64,000 nt of DNA from Pseudomonas sp. PDM04 (GCF_014851765.1 NZ_JACVAI010000004.1:434001-498000); one strand, 5' to 3'; positions 42,821 to 52,739 are shown, numbered from the stretch's first letter. Notes: generated by a model not told the origin, from the sequence alone. Numbers and translations are program-made.

Positions 42821-43545
42821 TGACGGATCACCACACCCGTCAGGTTGTCTCGTGCCACGCCACGCAGCGCATCATCGAACAAGGTCTTCAGCGCGACATG
42901 TGGCGTGGTCAAGCTCAGGGCCGCGCCCAAGGCATGGTGAGTCAGCCCGTGGTACAGGCCGTCGCTGCACAACAGAAACGCATCCCCCGGATGGGCATCG
43001 AGTTCCAGCACGTCCAGCGTCAATTGCTCCGCAGCGCCAATGGCACGGGTCAAGGCATGCGCCTCGGGGTGAGCGCGGGCGTCTTCCAGACTGGTTTGTT
43101 GCTCGTCGATGAGTTGCTGTTGTAACGAATGATCCCTGGACAGCTGATACAAACGCCGGCCCCGCCACAGGTAGCAACGGCTATCGCCGGCCCAGATGCA
43201 GGCCGCACGCTTGCCCTCCACCAGCAGCGCCACCACGGTGCTGCCCATGATGCTGTCGTGACGTCCGGCAATGACCGTCAACTCCTGGACCAAGCGGCGA
43301 TTAAGCCAATGCAGACAATGGCGAATGCCCTGGAGTCGCTGATCAAAATCAATCTCTGAGGGCAATTCAGCCAGACTGTCCACGATCAACCGACTGGCAA
43401 TGTCCCCATGCCGATGGCCTCCCATGCCGTCCGCAACGACCCAGAGCCCCTGCTGCGGAGCGTCGAGAAAAGCGTCCTCGTTGCGCACCCGCACCTTGCC
43501 GGCGTCGGTGCGCCCGGCGCTGCGCCAGAGGCTGGCAACCTGCAT
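42817..43545 (-). CDS. stp1: T6SS PP2C-family protein phosphatase (Stp1-like)
   Basis: A 242-aa PP2C phosphatase: TDAGKVRVRNEDAFL and VVADGMGGHRHGD carry the metal aspartates, GDSRCYLWR and LLCSDGLYHGL follow, and DNLTGVVI closes the fold. All metal residues are present. It opposes the Stk1 kinase. Its ATG overlaps the tssM stop by one base and its stop overlaps stk1 (ATGA), so these genes are translationally coupled. Confidence 0.92.
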   Translation of the reverse strand: MQVASLWRSAGRTDAGKVRVRNEDAFLDAPQQGLWVVADGMGGHRHGDIASRLIVDSLAELPSEIDFDQRLQGIRHCLHWLNRRLVQELTVIAGRHDSIMGSTVVALLVEGKRAACIWAGDSRCYLWRGRRLYQLSRDHSLQQQLIDEQQTSLEDARAHPEAHALTRAIGAAEQLTLDVLELDAHPGDAFLLCSDGLYHGLTHHALGAALSLTTPHVALKTLFDDALRGVARDNLTGVVIRQ

Positions 43546-46500
43546 CAGAGCTGCACCGGCATGCGGAAGGTGCGCAACACGCTCATATCGAACGGGTTTG
43601 GCGTACGCTGGCTGGACAGCAGGTAATTGGCGCGCAGGCCACCCACGTCGGCTTTCAGAACCAACACGTCACGGCCACTCAGGTACTCGCTCTGCATCTG
43701 GTCGAACAGACGAAACACTGACCACGGTCCGGTGCTCTTCTCAATGCCAATGGGGCGGCCGACGGTTCTATCCAGCACCAGGCTGGAGCGACCGTCTCCA
43801 GCGTCCGTTGGCCAGGTAAATGACACCGGCAGGATCGGACCGTGGCGGTATTCGACGGTTCTATCGCCAAACCTGAATTCGGAACGACTGACGGACGGGT
43901 CGAGGGTGTAGGGCTCCAGCGTGAACCGCACGTGCGGCTCATGCGGGTCGATTGAGAAAAAGCTCTGGCGGATCACTTGCGCGGCCGCCATCTGGTCGAG
44001 GTAGGCCCTGGAAATCGGCAGACTGTGCCCATCGACACTGCGCAAACGGTAGTTGCCCGGATCGCCATTGACGAACGGCCGCAAGTAGCTCTCGAAAAAA
44101 CGCTCGGCAACGCCCTGGGCCTTGAAGAACTCGCGAAAATCACTGATCGCCACATCGCTGCTGCTGTGGGCGCTGAAGGGGTAGCGTTGGTTGATCGCCT
44201 TGCCATAGAAGGTGTACAGCTCGCTCTGATAACGCTGGTTCAGGTACCGGTAGGCATCACTGAGCACCAGTCGCCAGGTGTCCTCGGCTAATACGTTGAA
44301 CCACACGCCGATCGGGCGCGGCAGGCGATTCGACGCCTGGCGTAGCTGGCTCAGTGCATCCCGTTGGCCGCTCATGCGGGCCTTGGCCATTTCGAAGGCG
44401 GATTGCTCCGGCGCACTGGCGCGAGCGAGACTGGCCAGCTGAATCTGCAGGTCATCCAGCGCACTCAGTGCCAAGGGCAAATCAGCGGCCGGGCCGTTGT
44501 GATCGTCCAGCAAACGGTGCAAAGGTTCGAAACGGCGTTGCAGGGATTGTTTCGCCGTGTCGGGCAAGCTCTTTTGCATGTCCGCCGCTTTTCCTGCAAC
44601 GGCCGCAGCGAGCTTTCCTGGATTGACGCCCTGGTCGCCCAGCTTGTCTGCGGCGCCTGCTGCACTGTCGGCAATCATCGAGAATCGCGTGTTCTCGCGC
44701 ACCTCCACCAACAGTTGCAGTAACGGCGAATTGGCCGACGTCAGACCCGCCAGGAGATCGGCGGCCTGCGCCGCATCGTTGACAGGAGGCAGTGCCACCT
44801 GACCGACAGCTTCGCTCCAGACGTTGGCGTAGTCGTGAAAGTACAACTGCTCCAGCTCAACCATCAAGTGCCGCAACTCCATGCTGCTGATACCTGGACC
44901 GTCGCCAAGGACCCAGTTGTCCCGCAGGATGTCGGAAACCAACGCCATGCCCCGGACCGAGAAATGCTGCTGATAAGCCCGCTGAGTGTAGAAACCCGGG
45001 ATCACGTAATCGGTGCCGACCAACAGCGCTCCCTGAGGGCCCAGGCGCTGGCTCAAGCGGTAGTCCGGTAACGTACGCGCCTGCTCGCGCAACATTCGGT
45101 AAACCACATTGGCCAACGATTCACCACGCAAGACCTGACGCGCCTGCCCCACCAACTGATCGTTCAGCGGGTAAATGAACGGCTGCTTGAGCAAGCGCTC
45201 GAAATGCCTGTTCAAACCGTCCTGTACCGCCGTATTACCGGCGTAACGCAGGGACCAATCGGAAGCGAGCCGATCCGCGAGCCACTGCGCGTCTCGTCGA
45301 TCGCCCATGCCCAGCATGAGATAGGCGCGCAGGCTGCCGAGCAAGCGTTCACGGTTCTTCATGTTGGCGCGGATCTGCGCTTCCAGCAGGGTCGCAACCT
45401 TGGGCAACAGCTGTACCTCAAGCTCACGTTCATAGGATGCGTTGACCAGCGGATTGACGTCATTTCCCTGATACAAACCGCCCAGTTCCCTGAACGACAC
45501 GTCAGCCTTTCTGGCGAAGACCTGCGTCGCCGCGTAGCTGCTGTCCAGTACTTTGAGTGCCGCCATCGAATCGTCTTGCCCATGCGGCGACGAACGCAGT
45601 TGCAACCACTGGCTGGCCACACCACGCAGATGTTCAAGGCGCTCATGGTTGGCCGAAAAACTGCCTGCCCATAACAATCCGGTCAACGCCAGCACCGCCA
45701 ATGCACTCAGGTACAAAGTCCGCTGGCCCCAATGGATGCGCCTGCGCTCACGCTTGTCCAGCCCGGCCAGGACCGCCTCCGGGAAAATGACCCGGCTGAG
45801 CAGGTGATGAATGAATCGCGATCGACCAGTGCGTATGAGCGGCAGCACCTCGCTCCTGCGGCCCGAATCCAGGTCACCCCGTTCCTCAGCCAGGTACGGT
45901 GCGCTGGTCAAGTAAAAACCACGTAACCGAGCGGCACGCTGGTAACGGTTGCCCGTGAATGCCATGTCGACGAACCGGCACAAAGCCTCGCCGATTTGTC
46001 CCAGTTGGTGCGGGAAGTCGAGAATCCGCCCACGGCGCCGGGTGTTGCGCTCCTGGTGCATGCGCATGATCACCTGACTGTCGAGGCGACGAAGCAGCGC
46101 CTCGAACTCGGCCCGCAGCACGGTGACGTCGGTACCGCCCTGCCCTTTAGCAAAACTGGCCCCCAACACCTGATTGCTTTCTTCACGGGTCAGCTGGTCG
46201 AAGAACTCCTCGAACCCGCTCAACGCGTCGGCTTTGCTCAATACCAGATAGACCGGCACATCGACATGCAGTTTGCGATGTACGTCCTGCAAACGTGCAC
46301 GCACCTGACGAGCCAGCGCCTCGAGGACCGTGTCATTGGCATTGAGCAGCATGTCCACAGGGATCATCACCAGCACACCGTTCAAGGGGCGATTGCGGCG
46401 CCGTCTCCGCAAAAGGTCGAGCAAGGTGTTCCAGGCAGGGTTATCGACCTCGATTTCCGGCTGGGTCAGGTAACGTCCAGGGGTGTCGATCAGCACGCCA

Positions 46501-47042
46501 TGGTCGGCGAAATACCAGTCGCAATGACAAGTGCCATCGGTGTCCCGGGTCAGCTTGCGCTCGGTTGTGTTGAGCGGAAACTCAAGGCCTGAAAAATCCA
46601 GCAGGCTGGTCTTGCCGCTTCCCTGCGGGCCAATCAACAAGTACCAGGGCAAATCATTGCGCCAGCGCTCATTGCAACCGCGGTAAAGGCTCGATGTCTT
46701 GAGGGTTCGCACAGCGCCCTTGAAACGCATGCGCAGCTCCTTCTGCGCTGTCTCGATCAGTGCTTCACGCAGGATGCGCTCCTGACCGACCTCGGTATCT
46801 TCGGCCGCTTTCTTGCGTACGCCGGCACGCCAGTTGACGAAGACCATGGTCAGCCCCCACATCAGGAACAGCACACTGATGGTCAGCAGTCGCGAAACCG
46901 TACCTTCCCAGAACCTGTAGTCGTCGACTGCCAGCAGCGGCCCGATGGACCACACCATCAGCGCCGTCAACAACACCAGCAGCAAGCTCCATAACCACGT
47001 CTTGCACAGGGAACCGCCAACTTTCCTGAAAAAAGATTTCAT
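43545..47042 (-). CDS. tssM: T6SS membrane complex protein TssM (IcmF)
   Basis: A 1165-aa inner-membrane protein. Two transmembrane helices (about 15-35 and 50-70) flank a short loop; a cytoplasmic domain carries the Walker A motif GPQGSGKTS (138-145) and LSKADAL. The long remainder forms the periplasmic part, with IcmF-related and DUF1215-type C-terminal regions. It joins TssL and TssJ to form the trans-envelope core. The ATG at 47042 follows GGGAC; the GTG one codon earlier is less likely. The walker site is intact, as in TssM proteins with NTPase activity. Confidence 0.95.
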   Translation of the reverse strand: MKSFFRKVGGSLCKTWLWSLLLVLLTALMVWSIGPLLAVDDYRFWEGTVSRLLTISVLFLMWGLTMVFVNWRAGVRKKAAEDTEVGQERILREALIETAQKELRMRFKGAVRTLKTSSLYRGCNERWRNDLPWYLLIGPQGSGKTSLLDFSGLEFPLNTTERKLTRDTDGTCHCDWYFADHGVLIDTPGRYLTQPEIEVDNPAWNTLLDLLRRRRRNRPLNGVLVMIPVDMLLNANDTVLEALARQVRARLQDVHRKLHVDVPVYLVLSKADALSGFEEFFDQLTREESNQVLGASFAKGQGGTDVTVLRAEFEALLRRLDSQVIMRMHQERNTRRRGRILDFPHQLGQIGEALCRFVDMAFTGNRYQRAARLRGFYLTSAPYLAEERGDLDSGRRSEVLPLIRTGRSRFIHHLLSRVIFPEAVLAGLDKRERRRIHWGQRTLYLSALAVLALTGLLWAGSFSANHERLEHLRGVASQWLQLRSSPHGQDDSMAALKVLDSSYAATQVFARKADVSFRELGGLYQGNDVNPLVNASYERELEVQLLPKVATLLEAQIRANMKNRERLLGSLRAYLMLGMGDRRDAQWLADRLASDWSLRYAGNTAVQDGLNRHFERLLKQPFIYPLNDQLVGQARQVLRGESLANVVYRMLREQARTLPDYRLSQRLGPQGALLVGTDYVIPGFYTQRAYQQHFSVRGMALVSDILRDNWVLGDGPGISSMELRHLMVELEQLYFHDYANVWSEAVGQVALPPVNDAAQAADLLAGLTSANSPLLQLLVEVRENTRFSMIADSAAGAADKLGDQGVNPGKLAAAVAGKAADMQKSLPDTAKQSLQRRFEPLHRLLDDHNGPAADLPLALSALDDLQIQLASLARASAPEQSAFEMAKARMSGQRDALSQLRQASNRLPRPIGVWFNVLAEDTWRLVLSDAYRYLNQRYQSELYTFYGKAINQRYPFSAHSSSDVAISDFREFFKAQGVAERFFESYLRPFVNGDPGNYRLRSVDGHSLPISRAYLDQMAAAQVIRQSFFSIDPHEPHVRFTLEPYTLDPSVSRSEFRFGDRTVEYRHGPILPVSFTWPTDAGDGRSSLVLDRTVGRPIGIEKSTGPWSVFRLFDQMQSEYLSGRDVLVLKADVGGLRANYLLSSQRTPNPFDMSVLRTFRMPVQL

Positions 47043-47055
47043 CACACGTCCCTGT

Positions 47056-47931
47056 TTACGGCTGCGACAGTGGCTGGACCACGGCGGGGTTCAACGATTG
47101 ATAAGGTTGCATGACGAAGTCTCGCTGCACCCCCAACACCCAGGCAAAACCCGAATACATCACCACCAGACAGGCCAGGGTGAAGGACACCACCATCCAC
47201 GCCGGCACGATACGCACCAGGCTACGACGCTGATCGCTCAGGCCCTCCCAATGCGGCGACAGCTCACACGGCACATCGCCACGCAGCTGGCGAATCTGCC
47301 GATACAAACCATCGCGCAGCCCCTCAAGCTCAAGCATGCCGCGCGCCTGCACACGATACTTGCCCTCAAAACCGAGGGACAGGCACAGGTAAATCAGCTC
47401 CAGCATCGGCAAATGCTTGACCGGGGATTTCGACAGGTGATCCAGCAGCTTGAAAACCTTCTCGCCGCCAAACGTCTCGTTGTGGAAAGTACTGAGCAGA
47501 CTCATCTGCGACCACGCACTCACGCTGCCCCACGATGTGGTCACGACGGCTTCGTCGACCACCGTACAGAGTACGTAGCGTGCGGTTGTCACCTGGTTTT
47601 CCTCGGTGCCGTCGCGCAGTGCGCGTGCTTCAAACAGTTTCAGCCCGTTGACGAGTCGCTCGTGGAGCGCCTGCACGTCCTCTGCGGGATTGTCGTGCTT
47701 TAGCCTCACCACTTCCGAGAGCAGGTGACCCGCCGCCGCCACCAGGGTATTGAGGCTGACATTGAACGTATGCGTCGCATTCAAACGCGCGGCATAGATC
47801 ATTCGGTCTTCAAGACATTCAAAGCGCGGTGGTGCCGCGAAATCAGTCAGCGGTTCTCGCGCTGGAGCGTCTCCGCGCCGATCAAGCAAAACCGTTTTAT
47901 CATCCTGATGGTGTTCCATGTCCCTGGTCAT
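47056..47931 (-). CDS. tssL: T6SS membrane complex protein TssL (DotU/IcmH)
   Basis: A 291-aa protein with a cytoplasmic DotU domain (YVLCTVVDEAVVTTSWGS, SLLSTFHNETFGGEKVF) and one C-terminal transmembrane helix (AWMVVSFTLACLVVMYSGFAW, about 248-268). There is no added OmpA/peptidoglycan-binding domain, so cell-wall anchoring must come from another subunit. It sits five bases after tssK and 13 before tssM. Confidence 0.95.
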   Translation of the reverse strand: MTRDMEHHQDDKTVLLDRRGDAPAREPLTDFAAPPRFECLEDRMIYAARLNATHTFNVSLNTLVAAAGHLLSEVVRLKHDNPAEDVQALHERLVNGLKLFEARALRDGTEENQVTTARYVLCTVVDEAVVTTSWGSVSAWSQMSLLSTFHNETFGGEKVFKLLDHLSKSPVKHLPMLELIYLCLSLGFEGKYRVQARGMLELEGLRDGLYRQIRQLRGDVPCELSPHWEGLSDQRRSLVRIVPAWMVVSFTLACLVVMYSGFAWVLGVQRDFVMQPYQSLNPAVVQPLSQP

Positions 47932-47936
47932 GTCGT

Positions 47937-49268
47937 TCAGTTCCTGATGGCCCAGAATTTCAGCTCAAGCTCGGCAAAGTCACCGGAAACATGGAACGCG
48001 AAACCGCCAGAACGCCCCAGTTGTGCCAGGTCGTCAGGACTGGGCTCGAGAATGAAATAGGTTTTGTTGGAGTGGAAAGCGATCTGCCGCGGCGCCACGG
48101 GCAACGCTTTGATCTTGATGCCTGGCAGATGCAGGTTGACCAGTTGACGAATGCTTTCCACCGGTCCGACCTTGAGGTGCGCCGGCAGGCGATGGCGCAG
48201 TTCTTCAGCGTCGCAGCTGGCACTGGCGGCCAGGACAAACGAGGCCGAGCCCAACAGCTTGTGGTCATGCAGGGGGGAAACGATGATCCCGTACTGGCGC
48301 GCTTGCAGGGCGAGTTCCATGGCGTGCTGTTCGAGCACCATCGACAGCACCTGACGAATGGGCGTCATCAACTGGCGAAAGCTCGTGCCCTGATCGCTGT
48401 GCTGGTAGTGACCGTCCAGGCGCGGGCGCTTGATATCGTTGGAAAACGTCGCCAGATCGCCGAGCATGGTCAGCAGCGTTCGATACAACGCTTCCGGATG
48501 AATCTGCTCCAGCCCGAGACAGTGGCGCAGCAGCAACTCTGAGCGGTTGATCAGTTGCAACATCATGAAATCACCCACTTCCGCCCCGCCGACTTTCCCG
48601 CTGGAGCGGATGCGTTCGGCCAGGGTGTCGCCGCGGTTCCCGAGCATGCTGATCACTTCTTTCAGGCACGAAAGCAGGTAGCTTGAGGAGTGCGCCTGCA
48701 GGTACGTTGGCACAAACTCAGGATCGAGGCTGATCGCGCCGTCGGATGTAGTGTCGAGCACGGCGCAGACCTTGAGCTTCACGTAGGCCTGGTCGCTCTG
48801 GCGTTCGCCGAGCAACAGCCGCAAGTCCGGCCGGCCGCAACTGACCTGGCTGGCAGAGTCTTCGCCAGCATTGGAATCAACCACTTCGGCGTCGTATGCG
48901 GTATAGCGAGCCAGGACGTCCGATTGCTCGGGGCGACGCGACTCGATGTGATTGCCGGTGACCATCGGCAATGCCAGGTAAATCGGCGTGTTGGCGGTGT
49001 TCGGCGGCACATCCAGTGCCAGCGGTTCGGTGCTGCCACCGAGCTCGAACAAGCTGCCGTCCGGCAGGATCCCGGAGGCCTGGCTGATCACCAGCTTGCC
49101 CATGTTGAGGAACTGCAGGTCGATCTCAAGATTCAGGAATCCCCAGGTGTAACTGCCCAACAGCCGGGTACGGGTCTTCATCTGATGGTCGTAGTAACGG
49201 TCGTTGTGCTGCAGGTGCTGCGGACGCAGCAACATGCCTTCCTGCCAGATGACTTTATGGGCGTTCAT
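47937..49268 (-). CDS. tssK: T6SS baseplate protein TssK
   Basis: A 443-aa protein of normal length, starting MNAHKVIWQEGMLLRPQHLQ, the signature N-terminus of TssK; LLGSYTWGFLNLEIDLQFL and the C-terminal FAELELKFW follow. It connects the baseplate to the TssL/TssM membrane complex. Its ATG overlaps the tssJ stop (ATGA). Confidence 0.95.
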   Translation of the reverse strand: MNAHKVIWQEGMLLRPQHLQHNDRYYDHQMKTRTRLLGSYTWGFLNLEIDLQFLNMGKLVISQASGILPDGSLFELGGSTEPLALDVPPNTANTPIYLALPMVTGNHIESRRPEQSDVLARYTAYDAEVVDSNAGEDSASQVSCGRPDLRLLLGERQSDQAYVKLKVCAVLDTTSDGAISLDPEFVPTYLQAHSSSYLLSCLKEVISMLGNRGDTLAERIRSSGKVGGAEVGDFMMLQLINRSELLLRHCLGLEQIHPEALYRTLLTMLGDLATFSNDIKRPRLDGHYQHSDQGTSFRQLMTPIRQVLSMVLEQHAMELALQARQYGIIVSPLHDHKLLGSASFVLAASASCDAEELRHRLPAHLKVGPVESIRQLVNLHLPGIKIKALPVAPRQIAFHSNKTYFILEPSPDDLAQLGRSGGFAFHVSGDFAELELKFWAIRN

Positions 49269-49771
49269 GGTCGGTCATCCGCATAGGCGAGGGATGGGCT
49301 GCTGTTGCGAATACCGGCCTGGTCGAGCACCAGCGCGACATCGGTGACTTGTGCCGGTGTCACTTCTGCCGTGTAGCGCCATTGGGCTTCCGGCAGGTCA
49401 CGGTAGGCCGCCAGAACGCCGACATACCGACTGCCCTCCTGGACGCTGAGCTTGAGTTCCACGGTTTCACCAGGGCGCAGTTCCAGTTCCTCGCTGGTCA
49501 CCAGGTCCGGGGCCAGAGATTCCCTGGCGCGTTCGTACAGGCTGAAAAAATCGGCGTTCTCGAAAGCCACCGGGTGCCTGAGTTCGTAAAGGCGCACGAC
49601 AATCGGCGAGGGACGTCCATTGAGGTCCGGGTTCAACCGGTCGCTGCCGCTGAGCTTCAGGTTGACCTTGGTGACGTGGGAATACGGCGACAGCCACGAA
49701 CACCCGGCCAGCGACACCAGCGCCACTATCGCCAGCAGCCTTTTGAATAAAACGCTCGAATAACCAGACAT
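49265..49771 (-). CDS. tssJ: T6SS outer-membrane lipoprotein TssJ
   Basis: A 168-aa lipoprotein with lipobox SLAGC and the transthyretin-like TssJ fold: RPSPIVVRLYELR and FENADFFSLYERA are family marks. It anchors TssM at the outer membrane. The ATG at 49771 (MSGYSSVLFKRL) is preferred over an upstream TTG. It corresponds to lip2/tssJ in HSI-II. Confidence 0.93.
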   Translation of the reverse strand: MSGYSSVLFKRLLAIVALVSLAGCSWLSPYSHVTKVNLKLSGSDRLNPDLNGRPSPIVVRLYELRHPVAFENADFFSLYERARESLAPDLVTSEELELRPGETVELKLSVQEGSRYVGVLAAYRDLPEAQWRYTAEVTPAQVTDVALVLDQAGIRNSSPSLAYADDRP

Positions 49772-49782
49772 GCGTAATGTCC

Positions 49783-50961
49783 TCAATGGTCGGAATGAAG
49801 GGTGGCGATCAGGCGGATCTGTTCTTCGTAGGCCTGAGCGAAATCACGGGCCAACAGACGCTCGCTCCAGTCATCGTTCTGACGCAGGGTCTGGTGATAA
49901 CGGCTGTAGGCCCTCCAACGGCTACCGGAAGTGGACAGCAAAGGTGGATTGTCGCGGTCGAAACGCAAGACCAACTGCTGCGGCGAGAGGTGCTCGAGCG
50001 TGCCACGAACCGCAGCGCGGCTGGCGGCAAGCAGCGCCACCTGATGCGCCTGCAAATCGCGAAAGGCACGGCAGATAGACTGCTGGGCGGACAACTGACC
50101 TGGCTTGTCGGGCTGCAACAGAATGTCCAATGCTTCATCCGTGTCGACGGCAAGTTTCAACGGATTCCTGTTTGGGCCTTGCACCGTGGTCAATGCCAGG
50201 CGCAGCTCGTTTTTCAGCTCGCTTCGGGTGCGCAAGCTCTGCTGTAAACCGTCGACACATTGCTTGAGCAGGCGCGCAGTGTTCAGCGCCAGGGCCTCGC
50301 GAGCGTCGGAGTCGTGGCCCTCAAGGTCCATCCCCAGCACAGCCCCCAACCGCCCCCAGAAACCTTCACTCGGACGCTCCGCAAGGTCCGGCTCAGGTTC
50401 AGGCGAAACATTCACCAACGCCGGCACGATCAGGTGCTCCTTGTCGATGCACGCATAATCAGCTTGCGAACAGGTGTCTGCGAGGGTCGGATCAGGGGAA
50501 ATCAGTGGGCTGAATGTCGAGCACATACGCTCTTGATGATTCAGGGCGCGCAGCGGATCCAGGTCGAGGAACGCGTCGTCCGGGATGGTGCTGCCCGCTG
50601 CCCGTGGTTGCCCGGTCTCAGCACCGAGCGTTGCCGGCGCGCGCACCAGTCGTGCACGAATCTCGAAATCCCCCAGCCTGTAAAGACCGTCCTGATCGAT
50701 GCGCGTCGCTTCGCCCTTGCACAGGAGCGCACCGCTCCTGCAGTCCTGGACACCGTTACGGCTGGTATCGGTCAGGAAAAACATGCCGTCGCGGTAGCTG
50801 ATCGTCGCGTGATGCTTGGATACCTGACGTTTGCGGTCCGGGATGACCCAGTCGCAACCCTCGCCCCGTCCAATCACACCACCATCCTGATTGAAGGTCT
50901 TGCGCCACACGACGCCGGGCACGAACTGCTTATGGTTCAAGATTTCAAAAACCAATTCCAT
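49783..50961 (-). CDS. fha2: T6SS FHA-domain protein (Fha/TagH)
   Basis: A 392-aa protein. Residues about 20-100 form the forkhead-associated domain (GGVIGRGEGCDWVIPD, VSKHHATISYRDG, LTDTSRNGV), the phosphothreonine reader. The C-terminal half has the T6SS-FHA domain (DALSQRLLxx-type, LLARDFAQAYEEQIRL). It is the expected substrate and reader for Stk1/Stp1. GGAG is placed before the ATG at 50961. It lies between orfX and tssJ. Confidence 0.92.
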   Translation of the reverse strand: MELVFEILNHKQFVPGVVWRKTFNQDGGVIGRGEGCDWVIPDRKRQVSKHHATISYRDGMFFLTDTSRNGVQDCRSGALLCKGEATRIDQDGLYRLGDFEIRARLVRAPATLGAETGQPRAAGSTIPDDAFLDLDPLRALNHQERMCSTFSPLISPDPTLADTCSQADYACIDKEHLIVPALVNVSPEPEPDLAERPSEGFWGRLGAVLGMDLEGHDSDAREALALNTARLLKQCVDGLQQSLRTRSELKNELRLALTTVQGPNRNPLKLAVDTDEALDILLQPDKPGQLSAQQSICRAFRDLQAHQVALLAASRAAVRGTLEHLSPQQLVLRFDRDNPPLLSTSGSRWRAYSRYHQTLRQNDDWSERLLARDFAQAYEEQIRLIATLHSDH

Positions 50962-50977
50962 GGAGAGCTCCTTGCGG

Positions 50978-51118
50978 TCACTTGCCGCGATTGACCGCCT
51001 GGGGATCACCCAATGGGCGATAGGTGTTGTCGTTGAATTTGTAATTGCCGCCGCAACCGCTGAGGCCGCAGAGAAGGCCGAGCGACAGCACGACGGCTTG
51101 CCAGTAACGAACAGGCAT
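50978..51118 (-). CDS. Small T6SS lipoprotein OrfX
   Basis: A 46-aa frame (MPVRYWQAVVLSLGLLCGL, then lipobox LSGC at Cys22, then GGNYKFNDNTYRPLGDPQAVNRGK). GGAG lies eight bases before the ATG. It occupies the same position, between sfa and fha, as OrfX (PA1664) in HSI-II. After lipid attachment only about 25 residues remain, so it is one of the smallest envelope-facing T6SS components; its role is unknown. It is too short for standard gene calling, so it may be missing in many annotations. Confidence 0.8.
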   Translation of the reverse strand: MPVRYWQAVVLSLGLLCGLSGCGGNYKFNDNTYRPLGDPQAVNRGK

Positions 51119-51211
51119 CAGTAGGACTCCAGAGAAAGACCATGCACATGGCGCCAGCCCTTTCGGACGGCGTTATCGGAAACGGATGACGTCGAACAGA
51201 CGATGGGCGAC

Positions 51212-52729
51212 CTAGACATCGTGGTCACCCCGATTGATGTTCAAGCGTTTGAGGCGATACAGCAGCGTGCGGCGCGGAAGACCGAGTTCACGAGCGGTGA
51301 GTGTCTGGTTACCGTGGTTTTTGCGCAGGCCATCGAGCAACAGCCCGCGTTCGATCTGCTCCATGCGTTCACGCAGATTCTGGCTGTTGTCTTCTGGTAT
51401 GACGGGCATGCTCAGGGAGAAATGCTCGGCCAGCAACTCGCCGTCCTCGCACAGCAACACCGCGCGCTCGACCAGTCCTTTGAGCTCACGCACGTTGCCA
51501 GGAAAGGCGTAACCAGCCAGACAACCCAACGCTGCATCGGACCAACGCAACGCATCACGTTGCAAAAACGCGCAGGCCTGGTCGGCAAAATGTCGGGCCA
51601 GGTCGAGAATGTCTCCTGCGCGCCGACGCAATGCAGGCAGCTCAATCGGGAATTGCGCAAGGCGGTAGTACAAGTCCTCACGAAACTTGCCTTCGCGGAC
51701 CAGCACTGACAAATCCCGGTGCGTGGCGGCAATGATGCGCACGTCGATCTTGTGGGTGACATTGGAACCCAGCGGCCGGATCTCGCCTTCCTGCAATACG
51801 CGCAGCAACTTGGCTTGAAGGGATAACGGCATGTCGCCGATCTCATCAAGCAACAAGGTACCGCCATGAGCCGCATCGAACAGACCGGTACGATCGCGGT
51901 CGGCACCGGTGAAGGCACCCTTGCGATAGCCGAACAGTTCGCTTTCCAACAGGCTCTCGGGGAACGCCGCACAGTTCTGCACGATGAACGCCTGCGAGCG
52001 GCGCGGGCCGCCGTCATGAATCGCCCGCGCAACGACTTCCTTGCCAGTGCCCGTCTCACCACGAAGCAGCACGGTGTACGGGCTTTGCAAGACTTTGCTG
52101 ATCAACGAATAGGTGTCCCGCATGGCCTTGCTCTTGCCGATCAAGCCGTAACCACGGGCGTCCGGAGCGCTGATCCGGGCCGGCCTGGCATTGCCTGCCG
52201 GCGCTCGCAGCCGCTGCAACACATGCAAGTGACCGAGCACAAACGAACCCAACCGGCCCAGGGATTCGGCGAAGCCTTGCAGGTCGAGGTGTCGGCGACT
52301 GGCACAAAGCAACAAGCCTTCGACAGCGGTGTGCTGATTGACCAGAGGTACGCACAGCAGCGACTGCCAAGGCTTGGAGTGCGGGGGCAGGAAACGGGTC
52401 TCGTGCAAGCTGCCACTCAGCTCACCCAGGCTGACCACGCGGTTTTGCCGCAGAGCAAATTGCAGTAGCTGTTCACCGTTGTAATCCGTCGGCAGGCTTG
52501 CCGGTTCGCGGGGTTGCAGAATGCCGTCCAGGCACTCGACCTTCATGCCCAGCGAGTTACCGGGCGCGTCCAGCAAGTACAACTGCGTCAACTCACAACC
52601 GCTGAGTTTGGCTGCTGCGCGCACGAAATCGCCTAACAGCGCATGCTCATCCGCTGCAATGGACAGGCTGGCAAAATGCGCCAACAAGGCTTCGGCATAG
52701 ACCAGCGGCTGCGGTACATGTGCAAACAT
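51212..52729 (-). CDS. sfa2: Sigma-54-dependent T6SS regulator (Sfa-like)
   Basis: A 505-aa enhancer-binding protein: an N-terminal GAF-type sensory region (about 10-180), an AAA+ domain with Walker A GETGTGKE (about 224-231), GAFTGA at 271-276 for contact with sigma-54 and a C-terminal HTH (GNQTLTARELGLPRRTLLYRLK). The intact GAFTGA implies it can act on sigma-54 polymerase. AGGTGGGGACG precedes the ATG at 52729. HSI-II carries sfa2 in the same place. I could not find a matching -24/-12 site at the tssA or vgrG side. Confidence 0.9.
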   Translation of the reverse strand: MFAHVPQPLVYAEALLAHFASLSIAADEHALLGDFVRAAAKLSGCELTQLYLLDAPGNSLGMKVECLDGILQPREPASLPTDYNGEQLLQFALRQNRVVSLGELSGSLHETRFLPPHSKPWQSLLCVPLVNQHTAVEGLLLCASRRHLDLQGFAESLGRLGSFVLGHLHVLQRLRAPAGNARPARISAPDARGYGLIGKSKAMRDTYSLISKVLQSPYTVLLRGETGTGKEVVARAIHDGGPRRSQAFIVQNCAAFPESLLESELFGYRKGAFTGADRDRTGLFDAAHGGTLLLDEIGDMPLSLQAKLLRVLQEGEIRPLGSNVTHKIDVRIIAATHRDLSVLVREGKFREDLYYRLAQFPIELPALRRRAGDILDLARHFADQACAFLQRDALRWSDAALGCLAGYAFPGNVRELKGLVERAVLLCEDGELLAEHFSLSMPVIPEDNSQNLRERMEQIERGLLLDGLRKNHGNQTLTARELGLPRRTLLYRLKRLNINRGDHDV

Positions 52730-52739
52730 CGTCCCCACC

